A stretch of DNA of 20,129 nucleotides from positions 2,454-22,582 of the IMG/VR virus record IMGVR_UViG_3300030331_003519. The stretch is one strand, 5' to 3'. Positions 6,855-14,405 of the stretch are shown in pieces (within the stretch, counting starts at the first letter, position 1; each line of letters starts with the position of its first letter). The notes beneath the pieces were generated by a model. That model had not been told where the DNA came from. It saw only the letters and a program-made list of their open reading frames with translations, and ran no database searches. The translations under genes and the position numbers were made by a program. Source of the stretch: a virus.

Positions 6855-7345
6855 TGGCACATTTTGCAAAACTAAGTGAAGAAAACATTGTTTTACAGGT
6901 AGAAGTAATAGCTGATGCAGATGCTCCGACAGAAGAGGCAGGGATAGCTTTTTGTCAAAATTTATTTGGGTGGAGTCTTTGGAAACAAACTTCTTATAAT
7001 ACCAGAGGAGGAATTTACTATAATAGTGATGGTACCGAAGGAGATCAATCAAAAGCTTTTAGAAAAAATTATGCAGGTATAGGTTTTACTTATGATAGTT
7101 CTTTAGATGGTTTTATATCACCTAGACCTGAAGGAATGGCCTCATGGGTTATAGACACTTTTTCAGGATATTATCAAACTCCTGTTCCGTATCCAACAAT
7201 TACAACTTATGAATATAATGGACAAACCAAAAATTATCAAATTTCTTGGGATGAAACTAATGTTAGATACGTAGCTTATGACAAAAAAGACCCTGTTAAT
7301 AATTATCGATGGGACTCCTCGGCATTAGAGTGGATAATTATCTAA
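6854..7345 (+). CDS. Small cyanophage-type tail/virion protein
   Basis: 163 residues. The N-terminus MAHFAKLSEENIVLQVEVIA, the segment AFCQNLFG, and the motif RKNYAGIGFTYD (70-81) followed by DGFISPRPEG are typical of a family found in cyanophages and pelagiphages, often several copies per genome and near fibres. Members end in short Trp-containing strands, as here (YRWDSSALEWI). It is thought to be a virion component from its genomic company, but the biochemical role is not established. It begins at a one-base stop/start overlap after the glycine-rich gene and ends 3 bases before the first oxygenase-like gene, so it marks the left border of the accessory island. Confidence 0.75.
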   Translation: MAHFAKLSEENIVLQVEVIADADAPTEEAGIAFCQNLFGWSLWKQTSYNTRGGIYYNSDGTEGDQSKAFRKNYAGIGFTYDSSLDGFISPRPEGMASWVIDTFSGYYQTPVPYPTITTYEYNGQTKNYQISWDETNVRYVAYDKKDPVNNYRWDSSALEWIII

Positions 7346-7348
7346 TTA

Positions 7349-7909
7349 ATGTTTTTTAAACAAAATCTAATTGATCAATCAATATACATAAAAAAAATAC
7401 CGACACAGTTTTCAGACATAGATTTTACGCAAATAAAAAAAGATGCTTTAGAAAGCTATAAAAATAAAAAAGTTTTATCAACTAACAAATTTTCTCCAGA
7501 AATTAATTATTACAAAGTTAAAGATAGAAAAGATAATTTTTGGGTTTATGAATTTATAAGAGATCACTTTAGATTATCGTTTTTACAAAAAACACAAAAC
7601 ACATTGATAATGACAGAAAGTGCTTATGTCGTTGTTAATACAAACTCTGATATTACTTCTCATAATCACATAAATGAATATGATATTAACAATTCACCTG
7701 ATTACACCGCTGTGGTTGTTATCGATGCTGATAAGGATAGTTTTATTGAAATAAATTATGAAGGTGGAAGAAAAAGAAATATGAAACAAAGGATTCCATT
7801 AATACCTATGGAGGTAATTGTTTTTAATGCTGAATTACATCACAGATACTTACTGAACAAAAATCTAAAAAACACAATAGTTTTGGCTTTTAAGTTACAG
7901 TTATTTTGA
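7349..7909 (+). CDS. Divergent 2OG-Fe(II) oxygenase/cupin-like protein
   Basis: 186 residues and the first gene of the accessory island. A mainly helical N-terminal third is followed by a likely jelly-roll core. His105-Asn-His107 (ITSHNHINEYD) and a distal His164/His165 (FNAELHHRYLL) with a basic residue near 171-174 have the order of metal ligands in 2-oxoglutarate/Fe(II) oxygenases, but with HxH instead of the usual HxD. The distal strand ending TIVLAFKL resembles the last core strand of this fold. It may be an oxygenase with an altered triad, a cupin-type metal enzyme, or an inactive relative. It is Lys- and Asn-rich like its neighbours. The gap to the next gene is 21 bases with no clear signal. 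Confidence 0.5.
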   Translation: MFFKQNLIDQSIYIKKIPTQFSDIDFTQIKKDALESYKNKKVLSTNKFSPEINYYKVKDRKDNFWVYEFIRDHFRLSFLQKTQNTLIMTESAYVVVNTNSDITSHNHINEYDINNSPDYTAVVVIDADKDSFIEINYEGGRKRNMKQRIPLIPMEVIVFNAELHHRYLLNKNLKNTIVLAFKLQLF

Positions 7910-7930
7910 TAAGATAATAAAAATTTTAGA

Positions 7931-8551
7931 ATGAACTTAGAAAATTACTACGCTTGCTTTGATAGCATAGTTCCAAGTAGAATTTGTGATTATATAATTG
8001 AGGACGCAGAGCGACAGAGTGAACAAACAGCTATCGTAGGTGATTACAACGAAGTTCCTAAAGACGAAAAAGATATTGCTAAGCTTTACAAGACAAGAAA
8101 CTCATCCATAGTATGGATGAATGATCCTTGGATCTATAGGGAGATAATACCTTTTGTTCGTGAGGCAAATCAATTTTGTAATTGGAATTTTGATTTTCAT
8201 CTATCTGAATCTTGTCAGTTTACAAAATATAGTAAGAGTCAACATTACACCTGGCATCAAGACAGTTGGAATAAGCCTTATGATAGACCAAAAGATATTG
8301 AAAACGGATTAATTAGAAAATTATCTGTTACACTGTCTTTGGCTGACGGAAATAGTTATGAGGGAGGGGATCTAGAGTTTGATATGAGAAACAATGGTGA
8401 TAGCACAAGTAATATACAAAGACCTGAGATGGTTAGAAACAAAGGGACCATTGTAGTGTTTCCATCATTTGTTTGGCACAGAGTAACACCTGTTACAAAA
8501 GGCACAAGATATTCATTAGTTGTTTGGAATTTAGGGTTACCATTTAGATAG
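7931..8551 (+). CDS. PKHD-type 2OG-Fe(II) oxygenase
   Basis: 206 residues. This is the clearest member of the island's oxygenase set. His109-Gln-Asp111 (YTWHQDSW) is the HxD pair. His183 (FVWHRVTPVTKGTRYSLVVW) is the distal iron ligand, and Arg193 ten residues later is the expected 2-oxoglutarate carboxylate binder. RKLSVTLSL (129-137), EGGDLEF and GTIVVFPSF (172-180) are the usual core strands of prolyl-4-hydroxylase-like phage enzymes. Such proteins use Fe(II), O2 and 2-oxoglutarate to hydroxylate a protein or small molecule. The substrate here is not known. The start is the first ATG after a 21 bp gap, and the gene ends where AGGAG serves the next. Confidence 0.88.
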   Translation: MNLENYYACFDSIVPSRICDYIIEDAERQSEQTAIVGDYNEVPKDEKDIAKLYKTRNSSIVWMNDPWIYREIIPFVREANQFCNWNFDFHLSESCQFTKYSKSQHYTWHQDSWNKPYDRPKDIENGLIRKLSVTLSLADGNSYEGGDLEFDMRNNGDSTSNIQRPEMVRNKGTIVVFPSFVWHRVTPVTKGTRYSLVVWNLGLPFR

Positions 8552-8558
8552 GAGAAAT

Positions 8559-9191
8559 ATGAAAACTAATTTTTTTCAAGAAAAAAATTTTAATGTTGTA
8601 AAAGAAGCTATACCTACTGATCTAGCTTTTTTCTTAAATAATTATTTACATAACAAAAGAAAATGTTTTTTATATATGCAAGAAACAAACAACATATCAA
8701 AAAGTGATAAATCATGGGGAGAATACACGGACACACAAATACCTAATACTTGGGGTAATTATGGTGATCTTTGTATGGATTCTTTATTAGAATGGATATC
8801 ACCAACCATGCAAAGAATCACAGGTTTAGAATTAATACCTTGTTATTCTTATACTAGAATTTACAAATATGGTGATGAGTTACATAGGCACAAAGATAGA
8901 CCATCTTGTGAAATATCTTGCACAATGAACTTAGGTGGGGATACGTGGCCTATATTTTTAGAGCCCTCAGGTGAGGAAAACAAAGAAGGAATATCTGTTA
9001 TATTAAATCCTGGTGATATACTTGTTTACAAAGGGCAATTATTGGAACATTGGAGAGAGCCGTTTCAGGGATTTGAATGCACACAAGTTTTTCTTCATTA
9101 CAATGATAAGAACGGACCTTTTGGTGAAACTAATTTGTATGATAGACGACCTGTATTAGGACTACCCTCATGGTCAAGACCACAGAATTAA
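8559..9191 (+). CDS. 2OG-Fe(II) oxygenase-like protein
   Basis: 210 residues. His111-Lys-Asp113 (DELHRHKDRPS) matches the HxD motif and is preceded by LIPCYSYTRIYKYG, a strand seen in many phage 2OG oxygenases. His164 (LLEHWREPFQG) is the probable distal ligand, with NPGDILVYKG as the strand leading to it. No Arg or Lys lies exactly ten residues after this His, where CTQVFLHY occurs, so 2-oxoglutarate binding may use another residue such as Arg166. The same HWREPF...QVFLHY ending occurs in other marine phage proteins as far as I recall. The start has AGGAG at 8550-8554. The 3' end overlaps the next gene by 22 bases. Substrate unknown. Confidence 0.75.
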   Translation: MKTNFFQEKNFNVVKEAIPTDLAFFLNNYLHNKRKCFLYMQETNNISKSDKSWGEYTDTQIPNTWGNYGDLCMDSLLEWISPTMQRITGLELIPCYSYTRIYKYGDELHRHKDRPSCEISCTMNLGGDTWPIFLEPSGEENKEGISVILNPGDILVYKGQLLEHWREPFQGFECTQVFLHYNDKNGPFGETNLYDRRPVLGLPSWSRPQN

Positions 9192-9769
9192 AGGAATATA
9201 AGTTAGATTACAATACCTTCATGGGTGGATGGTACATATCGCCAAATATATGTGAAGGGCTTATTGATCATTATGAAAACAATAAGGATAAATCTTTACT
9301 TGGACATGTTGGTAATGATGATAAAGCAATAGTTAATCGTAAACTCAAAGATTCCAGAGATGTTAAAATACACGCAGAAAACGAACATGGCATAATTGGT
9401 ATCTATCGTGAGGAACTACAAAAAGTTTTAATTAAATATTTAGAAAAATATCCTATGGCAAATAGTGTCTTAAGATTTTCAATAACTGAAAATTTTAATT
9501 TACAAAAGTATCCAAAGGGAGGAGGCTTTAAAGCGTGGCATTGTGAAAATAACGGAGCTGAAAAAATAATGAGTAGGAATTTGGTTTTTATGACATATTT
9601 AAATTCTGTCGAAAAAGGTGGTACAGACTTTTATCATCAAAAAATTACCACACCCGCGGAGGTGGGCTTAACATTAATTTGGCCTAGCTATTGGACACAT
9701 GTTCATAGGGGGCAGGTCTGTAAAACAGAAGAAAAGTACATTATTACAGGATGGTATAATTTTGTCTAA
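9170..9769 (+). CDS. 2OG-Fe(II) oxygenase with HxE iron motif
   Basis: 199 residues. PKGGGFKAWHCENNG carries His124-Cys-Glu126, an HxE in place of HxD. RNLVFMTYLNSVEKGGTDFY is the following core, and WPSYWTHVHRG provides His177 (or His179). Lys189 in EEKYIITGWYNF sits at the 2-oxoglutarate-binding position. Glu is an accepted iron ligand variant in some dioxygenases, and FKxWHxE...TGWY is a recurrent phage version. The ATG at 9170 gives an N-terminal extension of 17 residues before MGGWYISP. That internal ATG (9221) is an alternative start without a close ribosome-binding site. The gene overlaps its upstream neighbour by 22 bases and the next start by 8. Confidence 0.8.
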   Translation: MVKTTELKEYKLDYNTFMGGWYISPNICEGLIDHYENNKDKSLLGHVGNDDKAIVNRKLKDSRDVKIHAENEHGIIGIYREELQKVLIKYLEKYPMANSVLRFSITENFNLQKYPKGGGFKAWHCENNGAEKIMSRNLVFMTYLNSVEKGGTDFYHQKITTPAEVGLTLIWPSYWTHVHRGQVCKTEEKYIITGWYNFV

Positions 9770-10325
9770 AAAATTAAAAGATTTTATTTATCATCAAAAT
9801 ATTTTTTCTAAAGATTTAGCTGATGAGATTATTTTTGAATATAAGGATAATGACTTTGATAGACACTCACATCACAATCAAGAAACAAGACATTTAGGCA
9901 GTATAGAGATTAGTAACAGTGAAACTATAAATCAAGTTAATAGTTATGAAAGAGCTTTAATTGTAGAAAAAACGACAAAAGAAATTGATAAAATAGTAGA
10001 GAATTATTTAAAATTTATAAAAACAGAAAGTTTACCTATAGAACAATCCTCTCCTTTCTCACTTCGTCAGATGAATGTGGGTGATTGGTATGGTGAGCAT
10101 GATGATGATGGAGTAGGTGCTTCTACAGGTGATTATAAGTTTACCATATCTATTTGTTTGAATGATGACTATAAGGGAGGAGATTTTTCTTTTTTTAACA
10201 ACACCATTAAATACAAATTAAAAAAAGGTGATGTATTAATGTTTCCCTCTAATTTTATGTTTCCTCATCAAGTAAATAAAATTATCAAGGGGACACGTTA
10301 TCAGCTTTTGTTATGGCTAAGATAA
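9762..10325 (+). CDS. PKHD-type 2OG-Fe(II) oxygenase (TTG start)
   Basis: 187 residues when started at TTG 9762, which has AGGA at 9748-9751 upstream and overlaps the previous stop. An in-frame ATG at 9699 would add 21 residues lying entirely within the previous gene, and the extra sequence does not look like a domain, so I prefer the TTG. Catalytic features: His113-Asp-Asp115 (WYGEHDDDGVG), the core FTISICLNDDYKGGDFSFF, GDVLMFPSNF, distal His169 (FPHQVNKIIKGTRYQLLLW) and Arg179. This is the full set of iron and co-substrate ligands. N-terminally, IFSKDLADEIIFEY is the usual helix of P4H-like phage enzymes. It ends 13 bases inside the DUF616-like gene. Confidence 0.85.
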   Translation: MSKKLKDFIYHQNIFSKDLADEIIFEYKDNDFDRHSHHNQETRHLGSIEISNSETINQVNSYERALIVEKTTKEIDKIVENYLKFIKTESLPIEQSSPFSLRQMNVGDWYGEHDDDGVGASTGDYKFTISICLNDDYKGGDFSFFNNTIKYKLKKGDVLMFPSNFMFPHQVNKIIKGTRYQLLLWLR

Positions 10326-10969
10326 TTTTTTATTGTGTGCAAACAGGTAAAAGAGGATTGATGCCTTGCATAAAAAAACAAAAAATAAATGATTTTGAAT
10401 ATTGGTTTGCTCATGACAATCATTCACAAGCAAAAGAGAATAAAGGATGGAACTACATAAATATAAGTAATAATCACACACATCTATCTGATCCTAAAAG
10501 ACAAAGGCTTTATAGATTTATACCAAGATTATTATTTACAGATTTTGATTATACTGTCTATGTAGATAGTAAATTTTATCAACACCGTGATTTTTATAAT
10601 TTTTGTTTAGATATAATAAATAAAGAAAAACCAAACTGGATGACTTGTTTTCATAAAGAAAAAAGAACATTTGAACAGGAACTGCAATTTGCGATCGAGC
10701 ATAAGAATATACCAGAGCAAGACATTAAAAAAGTTATGTCAATTGTTAATTCTAATAAGTGGGTTTCTTATGACACGTGTTGGCTTATTCGTAAAAACAC
10801 AGATAAAAACCATGACATAGGTCACAAATGGTTTGAACTTACCGATAAGTGCTTTTCGTATAATTGTAGAGATCAACTAACTTTATCAGAATGCATAAGT
10901 AAAAATTATGTAAACACTAACCATACTATTCAAGAATTAGAGAAATATTCAATTATAAAGCATGTATAA
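10313..10969 (+). CDS. DUF616-like glycosyltransferase
   Basis: 218 residues. PKRQRLYRFIPRLLFTDFDY, then VYVDSKFYQ (83-91), reproduces the DUF616 (TOD1/MUCI70-type) signature: a basic helix, a 'Phe-x-Asp-Tyr' segment and a V-D-x strand in the place of the donor-binding DxD of GT-A enzymes. CFHKEKRTFEQE and CRDQLTLSE (185-193) correspond to the family's H..R...EE and RDQLSF motifs. Members are presumed sugar transferases, and few have been tested. It starts 13 bases inside the upstream oxygenase gene and overlaps the ComB-like gene by 8. No signal peptide or membrane segment, so it should act in the cytoplasm. Donor and acceptor sugars cannot be predicted. Confidence 0.72.
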   Translation: MAKIIFYCVQTGKRGLMPCIKKQKINDFEYWFAHDNHSQAKENKGWNYINISNNHTHLSDPKRQRLYRFIPRLLFTDFDYTVYVDSKFYQHRDFYNFCLDIINKEKPNWMTCFHKEKRTFEQELQFAIEHKNIPEQDIKKVMSIVNSNKWVSYDTCWLIRKNTDKNHDIGHKWFELTDKCFSYNCRDQLTLSECISKNYVNTNHTIQELEKYSIIKHV

Positions 10970-11603
10970 AATATATGAACAGCCTTTTGATTATAAAACA
11001 TTAGATAATAATGTAGTCTTAATTGATGTCTTAAGAGCAGCCACTGTGGCAAACGTTGTGTTAAGTAAAAACCCAGTTGTTTATTTTATGTCTGCTAATG
11101 AGGACGAGATAAATATAATAAAACAAAAAAATAAAAACGCTGTAACAATAGGTAAAAGACAAAAAAATATTTATACTTATCCTAACTCTCCTAGTGTTCT
11201 TTGGAGCGCAGATTTAAATAAAAGGTGTGTTTTGCATAGTTCAGCAGCTTGTGGCGGAATGTTGGATAAACTAAAAAAGCACAATGTGTTATTATGTGGG
11301 TTTTGTAATATTTCTGCAACTGCCGATTATATACAAAACAGTAATTTAGATTGGAGTATTGTTTGTTGTGGATTTAGAGGAGAGGAGCGTAATGATGAGG
11401 ACAAACTATGTGCCGATATGATTACTAAAAATATAAACAGTAATCAAAATGATATTTTTTTAAATTTAAAAGACTCAGAGTCCTTAACTATATTTGAAAA
11501 AAATCAACAAGATTATCCTAAAAAAGATATTGAAATATGTTTAACTTTAGACATGTTTTCATTCCCGATAAAAGCAAAAGAAAATATTATTACAAAGGCA
11601 TGA
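10962..11603 (+). CDS. ComB-family (2-phosphosulfolactate phosphatase-like) protein
   Basis: 213 residues, close to the usual ComB length of about 230-240. VVLIDVLRAATVANVVLS (18-35, with Asp22 and Arg25) matches the ComB opening motif VVIDVLRATT. NSP at 75-77 fits the GNSP motif, VLHSSAACGG (90-99) replaces TTTNGT, GFCNISATA (113-121) matches G.(L/F)N..A.A, and SIVCCGFRGEERNDEDKLCA (132-151) matches the (I/V)VCAG..G....ED.LCA box. The ending DIEICLTLDMFSFP is also ComB-like. ComB is a Mg-dependent phosphatase that converts 2-phospho-3-sulfolactate to sulfolactate in coenzyme M synthesis. The family's GER/GFD segment is degraded here (GKRQKN), so substrate and even activity may differ. No other coenzyme M gene is present. 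Confidence 0.75.
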   Translation: MYKIYEQPFDYKTLDNNVVLIDVLRAATVANVVLSKNPVVYFMSANEDEINIIKQKNKNAVTIGKRQKNIYTYPNSPSVLWSADLNKRCVLHSSAACGGMLDKLKKHNVLLCGFCNISATADYIQNSNLDWSIVCCGFRGEERNDEDKLCADMITKNINSNQNDIFLNLKDSESLTIFEKNQQDYPKKDIEICLTLDMFSFPIKAKENIITKA

Positions 11604-12049
11604 TAAAAGTTTTAGACAATTTTTTTCCTAATGATGTGTACGATAAAATGTTGGAGGATTCAAAAAATAATTGGCAAAACAAAGAATATTTTATTTACAA
11701 AGACTTAACTGAAAAATTATATACTATAGATGTAATTAATTATATGAGCTCTAAATTAGAGCAAAATATTACATTATATAGAGCTTATTCGCACGGACAT
11801 CCAAGCGACTACCCGCACAACATACATCAAGATAAAAACTCTACACACACTGCAATACTGTTTTTAAACAAGGATTATTATAAAGATTGGCAAGGTGGGA
11901 CTATAATATATACAAATTGTACTAATTATATAGATTTTGTGCCTAACAGACTTATAATATTTGAAGCAAATTTAGATCATGTTGGAACACCGTTTACAAA
12001 TACAAATAATTTTAGACTACAGAATGTTTGGAAAATAAATATTAATTAA
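11600..12049 (+). CDS. Small 2OG-Fe(II) oxygenase
   Basis: 149 residues using the ATG at 11600 (ATGA overlap with the ComB-like gene, AAAGG a few bases upstream). An in-frame ATG 63 bases earlier lies wholly within the previous gene and is less likely. NIHQDKNSTHTAILFL supplies His76-Gln-Asp78, QGGTIIY is the core, FEANLDHVGTPF gives His127, and Arg139 (NFRLQNVW) sits in the 2-oxoglutarate position. This is a minimal jelly-roll enzyme with a short N-terminal helical lead (NFFPNDVYDKMLED). It resembles phage enzymes of the prolyl hydroxylase type more than AlkB. Substrate unknown. It is followed by a 5 bp gap. Confidence 0.82.
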   Translation: MIKVLDNFFPNDVYDKMLEDSKNNWQNKEYFIYKDLTEKLYTIDVINYMSSKLEQNITLYRAYSHGHPSDYPHNIHQDKNSTHTAILFLNKDYYKDWQGGTIIYTNCTNYIDFVPNRLIIFEANLDHVGTPFTNTNNFRLQNVWKININ

Positions 12050-12054
12050 TAATT

Positions 12055-12534
12055 ATGCTGGAGATATTTGATAATAAAATTAAAGATATTGATAAAATTT
12101 ATAAAGAATTAAAAAAACTACCTTATTACTATGGCGAGGTTGATGATATAAATTATGAACCCACAGGTTTGACATCTGAGTTATCCGAGGATAGTTTCAC
12201 TTATAAATCAATAAAATCTTTTATTTTTGAAAATGAAGTGCTTAGAAATAAAACAATACTTAGATCCTATGTAAATTTATTTTTACCTAGAGAACAACCT
12301 AATTACCATACAGATGGAGATGTAGGCACAACATTATTGTATTATGCTAATTTATATTATGATATAAATGAAGGAGGAGAAACAAAGTTTTTATCAGAAA
12401 ATAATACATTGATTTCTGTTTTACCAACACCTGGAAGAGTAGTTTTTTTTCCTGCTAATTATAAACACACTGCCTCTTCTTTCAAAAATAAACATAGATT
12501 TACAGTAGCATTTAAGTTTAAGGAGAGTATGTAA
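12055..12534 (+). CDS. Prolyl-4-hydroxylase-like 2OG-Fe(II) oxygenase
   Basis: 159 residues. QPNYHTDGD supplies His85-Thr-Asp87. LLYYANLYYDINEGGETKF is the canonical P4H core (strand then GGET), LPTPGRVVFFPANYKHTASSF supplies His138, and Arg148 (NKHRFTVAFKF) is the co-substrate ligand ten residues later. The order and spacing are those of P4H-like enzymes, which hydroxylate proline or other residues. The N-terminal part (FDNKIKDIDKIYKELKKLPY) is helical. No membrane segment or signal peptide. The final residue overlaps the next gene by one base (TAATG). As with its neighbours, no target can be read from the sequence. Confidence 0.87.
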   Translation: MLEIFDNKIKDIDKIYKELKKLPYYYGEVDDINYEPTGLTSELSEDSFTYKSIKSFIFENEVLRNKTILRSYVNLFLPREQPNYHTDGDVGTTLLYYANLYYDINEGGETKFLSENNTLISVLPTPGRVVFFPANYKHTASSFKNKHRFTVAFKFKESM

Positions 12535-13346
12535 TGTTAACACAAGAAGAATTAAAGAAAAAAGATTTTAAAATATTTTTAGGTATGCCTATGTATGGTG
12601 GCATGTTATCAGAGGCAACCTTACATGGTTTATTAGAACTACAACAATGGTCCATGGCCCACAACATAGGTTTACGAATACAAACAATGGGTAATGAAAG
12701 TCTAATCACAAGAGCGAGGAACACCATAGTTTCTATGATGATGGATCAAACTGATTATGTTGCGACTCATTTATTATTTATAGACGCTGATATAGGATTC
12801 TCGTGGAGAAACGTAGAGAGATTATTGTGTGCAGAAAAAGATATAGCTTGTGGCATTTATCCTAGAAAACATTTACATTTTGAAAAAGTTGCAAATGTTC
12901 TTGCAAATTTTCCAAACGCTACGCCTGACGAGATAGAGGCTAAGATACTTGGTTACAACGTGAACTTTGATGACCCGACACACTTAAAGGGAGAGAATGG
13001 TTTTTTTAAAGTAAATGAAGCGGCCACGGGGATGATGTTAGTAAAGCGTCATGTTTTTAGAACTATGTTTAAAAAGTTTCCTGAAAGAAAGTATGAGTCA
13101 GATCAAATAGTTAACGGTGGCGGTTATAAGTCAGATAACTGCTATGACTTATTTGCTGTGGGTCCTTACGAAACTGTCGGACAAAAAAGATATTTATCAG
13201 AAGATTATTATTTTTCTAGATTGTGGCAAGAGTGTGGTGGAGAGATATGGGCTGATTTATCTATGCCATTAACACATTTTGGAAACAGAGGTTATAAAGG
13301 ACACGTGGGTGCGTTAGTTGCACAAGTTAAAAATGAGACATCTTAG
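12534..13346 (+). CDS. Glycosyltransferase-like protein (GT-A, LFIDADIGF motif)
   Basis: 270 residues. IFLGMPMYGGMLSEAT opens a nucleotide-sugar-binding type fold. LITRARNTIVSMMM (57-70) is followed by THLLFIDADIGFSW with Asp84-Ala-Asp86, a DxD motif that binds metal and sugar nucleotide in GT-A enzymes. A later SEDYYFSRLW (222-231) gives the typical acidic catalytic region, and HFGNRGYKGH (248-257) may supply a metal ligand. Proteins with this combination occur in many marine phages, and I recognise them as GT2-like. It has no membrane segments. It is flanked by oxygenase genes and overlaps both. Acceptor unknown: a virion protein, host glycan or modified nucleotide are all possible. Confidence 0.8.
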   Translation: MLTQEELKKKDFKIFLGMPMYGGMLSEATLHGLLELQQWSMAHNIGLRIQTMGNESLITRARNTIVSMMMDQTDYVATHLLFIDADIGFSWRNVERLLCAEKDIACGIYPRKHLHFEKVANVLANFPNATPDEIEAKILGYNVNFDDPTHLKGENGFFKVNEAATGMMLVKRHVFRTMFKKFPERKYESDQIVNGGGYKSDNCYDLFAVGPYETVGQKRYLSEDYYFSRLWQECGGEIWADLSMPLTHFGNRGYKGHVGALVAQVKNETS

Positions 13347-13896
13347 GTTAATTCAACACAATATCGCATCTCATTATGCTGTATATATAGTAGATAATTT
13401 TTTAGAAAGTGATTATCACAAACAAATTTTAGAAAAGGTCATAGAGCTAACGCAGAAAGATAGTATGGCACAACAAACTAATGTGAAAGCAAACATGACA
13501 AAATTTACTGAATTACTTAATCATAAATTATTTGAAAAAATGTTTATGATGTCAGTAGAATTATTACAAATGTTTTTTACATTAAGATCGCCATCACCAA
13601 CTAACCCTTATGAGTATATCATAGATGAAGCATGGGCCATGAAACATCTCAAAGGTAATAACACAATAGAGCACATTCATGGATGCGAGTATTTTTCATG
13701 TGCATATTATCCAAAAATACCAGGGGAGACCACCATGTCATTTTCAGATTTTGGTTGTTTTGAAACCTTAAAAGAAAATTCATTATATATCTTCCATGGT
13801 TTAACTAAACATGCGGTTTTACCACAACAATATGATGAGCCCAGATACTCAATTGCATTTAATATATTACAAAAAAATATTAAAAATAAATTGTAA
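13333..13896 (+). CDS. Putative 2OG-Fe(II) oxygenase, HxH type (2OG-FeII_Oxy_5-like)
   Basis: 187 residues with ATG at 13333, which overlaps the upstream gene by 14 bases. TTG at 13318 would add five residues. WAMKHLKGNNTIEHIHGCEY, then FSCAYYPKIPG, resembles the H.H....SGVYY segment of PF13759 (2OG-FeII_Oxy_5). Here His114-Ile-His116 stands where other members of the island have HxD. TMSFSDFG, LYIFHGLTKHAVLP (His155, His160) and Arg171 in EPRYSIAFN complete the pattern. Sequence order supports the fold. Whether an HxH-type site retains catalysis is not clear. The first 70 residues are helical and longer than in most family members. The stop overlaps the next ATG by one base. Confidence 0.7.
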   Translation: MRHLRLIQHNIASHYAVYIVDNFLESDYHKQILEKVIELTQKDSMAQQTNVKANMTKFTELLNHKLFEKMFMMSVELLQMFFTLRSPSPTNPYEYIIDEAWAMKHLKGNNTIEHIHGCEYFSCAYYPKIPGETTMSFSDFGCFETLKENSLYIFHGLTKHAVLPQQYDEPRYSIAFNILQKNIKNKL

Positions 13897-14393
13897 TGGA
13901 CATAAAAATAAATGAAAATGTCATTTCAAGAGAGTACAATGTTTTATCGCAAGATGATAAAAACCTCATTCTTGATGATGTAAAATATCAAATTAAACAT
14001 CATCCTTGTAAGGATGTTGCTCCTTATCAAACACACGCTAATCTTTTTCAAAGATATAAAGATAAGATTTATTGGAATAGACTATATCTTAATGCAAGAG
14101 CCATGGTTGATGAAAATTACGAGTATTATAAATCATGGGCTAATTTATCAAATGAGGACAATGACTACAAATTTCACAAACATAAAAATAAAAGGACTTG
14201 CATATATTATTTAAAAAGTAATTTACCGGAGTTTGGCACTAAATTAGAGAACAATATTATCATTGAGGCGGTAGAAAATTCTATGGTCTCTTTTGATGGA
14301 ATGATACCTCATTCTGTAGCAAATATGCCTAAAAACATAGCAAAGAAAAACCCTAGATATTCTGTTGTTTTTGACTTTAAACTGGCTTTCTAG
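13896..14393 (+). CDS. 2OG-Fe(II) oxygenase-like protein, HxH type
   Basis: 165 residues and the last gene of the contiguous island. YKFHKHKNKRTCIYYLKS carries His94-Lys-His96 in the place of HxD, followed by the core GTKLENNIIIEAV. SMVSFDGMIPHSVANMP supplies His139, and Arg154 in PRYSVVFDFKL is the probable co-substrate ligand. This makes it a relative of the preceding HxH-type gene, though the two share little sequence beyond the motif. A hydroxylase function is inferred from fold pattern only. It begins at a TAATG overlap and ends 12 bases before the nozzle-like structural gene, so it marks the right border of the island. Confidence 0.65.
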   Translation: MDIKINENVISREYNVLSQDDKNLILDDVKYQIKHHPCKDVAPYQTHANLFQRYKDKIYWNRLYLNARAMVDENYEYYKSWANLSNEDNDYKFHKHKNKRTCIYYLKSNLPEFGTKLENNIIIEAVENSMVSFDGMIPHSVANMPKNIAKKNPRYSVVFDFKLAF

Positions 14394-14405
14394 TATATTA
14401 TCGCA

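Noticed and set aside
9699-9761. Upstream ATG extension of the oxygenase gene at 9762
   Set aside because: The extra 21 residues lie wholly within the previous gene, have no domain character, and a TTG with a suitable AGGA upstream gives the expected N-terminus.
7349-14393. DNA-base hypermodification system of TET/JBP type (hydroxylase plus glycosyltransferase)
   Set aside because: The oxygenases look like prolyl-hydroxylase/PF13759 types rather than TET/JBP, and no DNA methyltransferase or nucleotide-modifying gene is visible here. It cannot be excluded without the rest of the genome.
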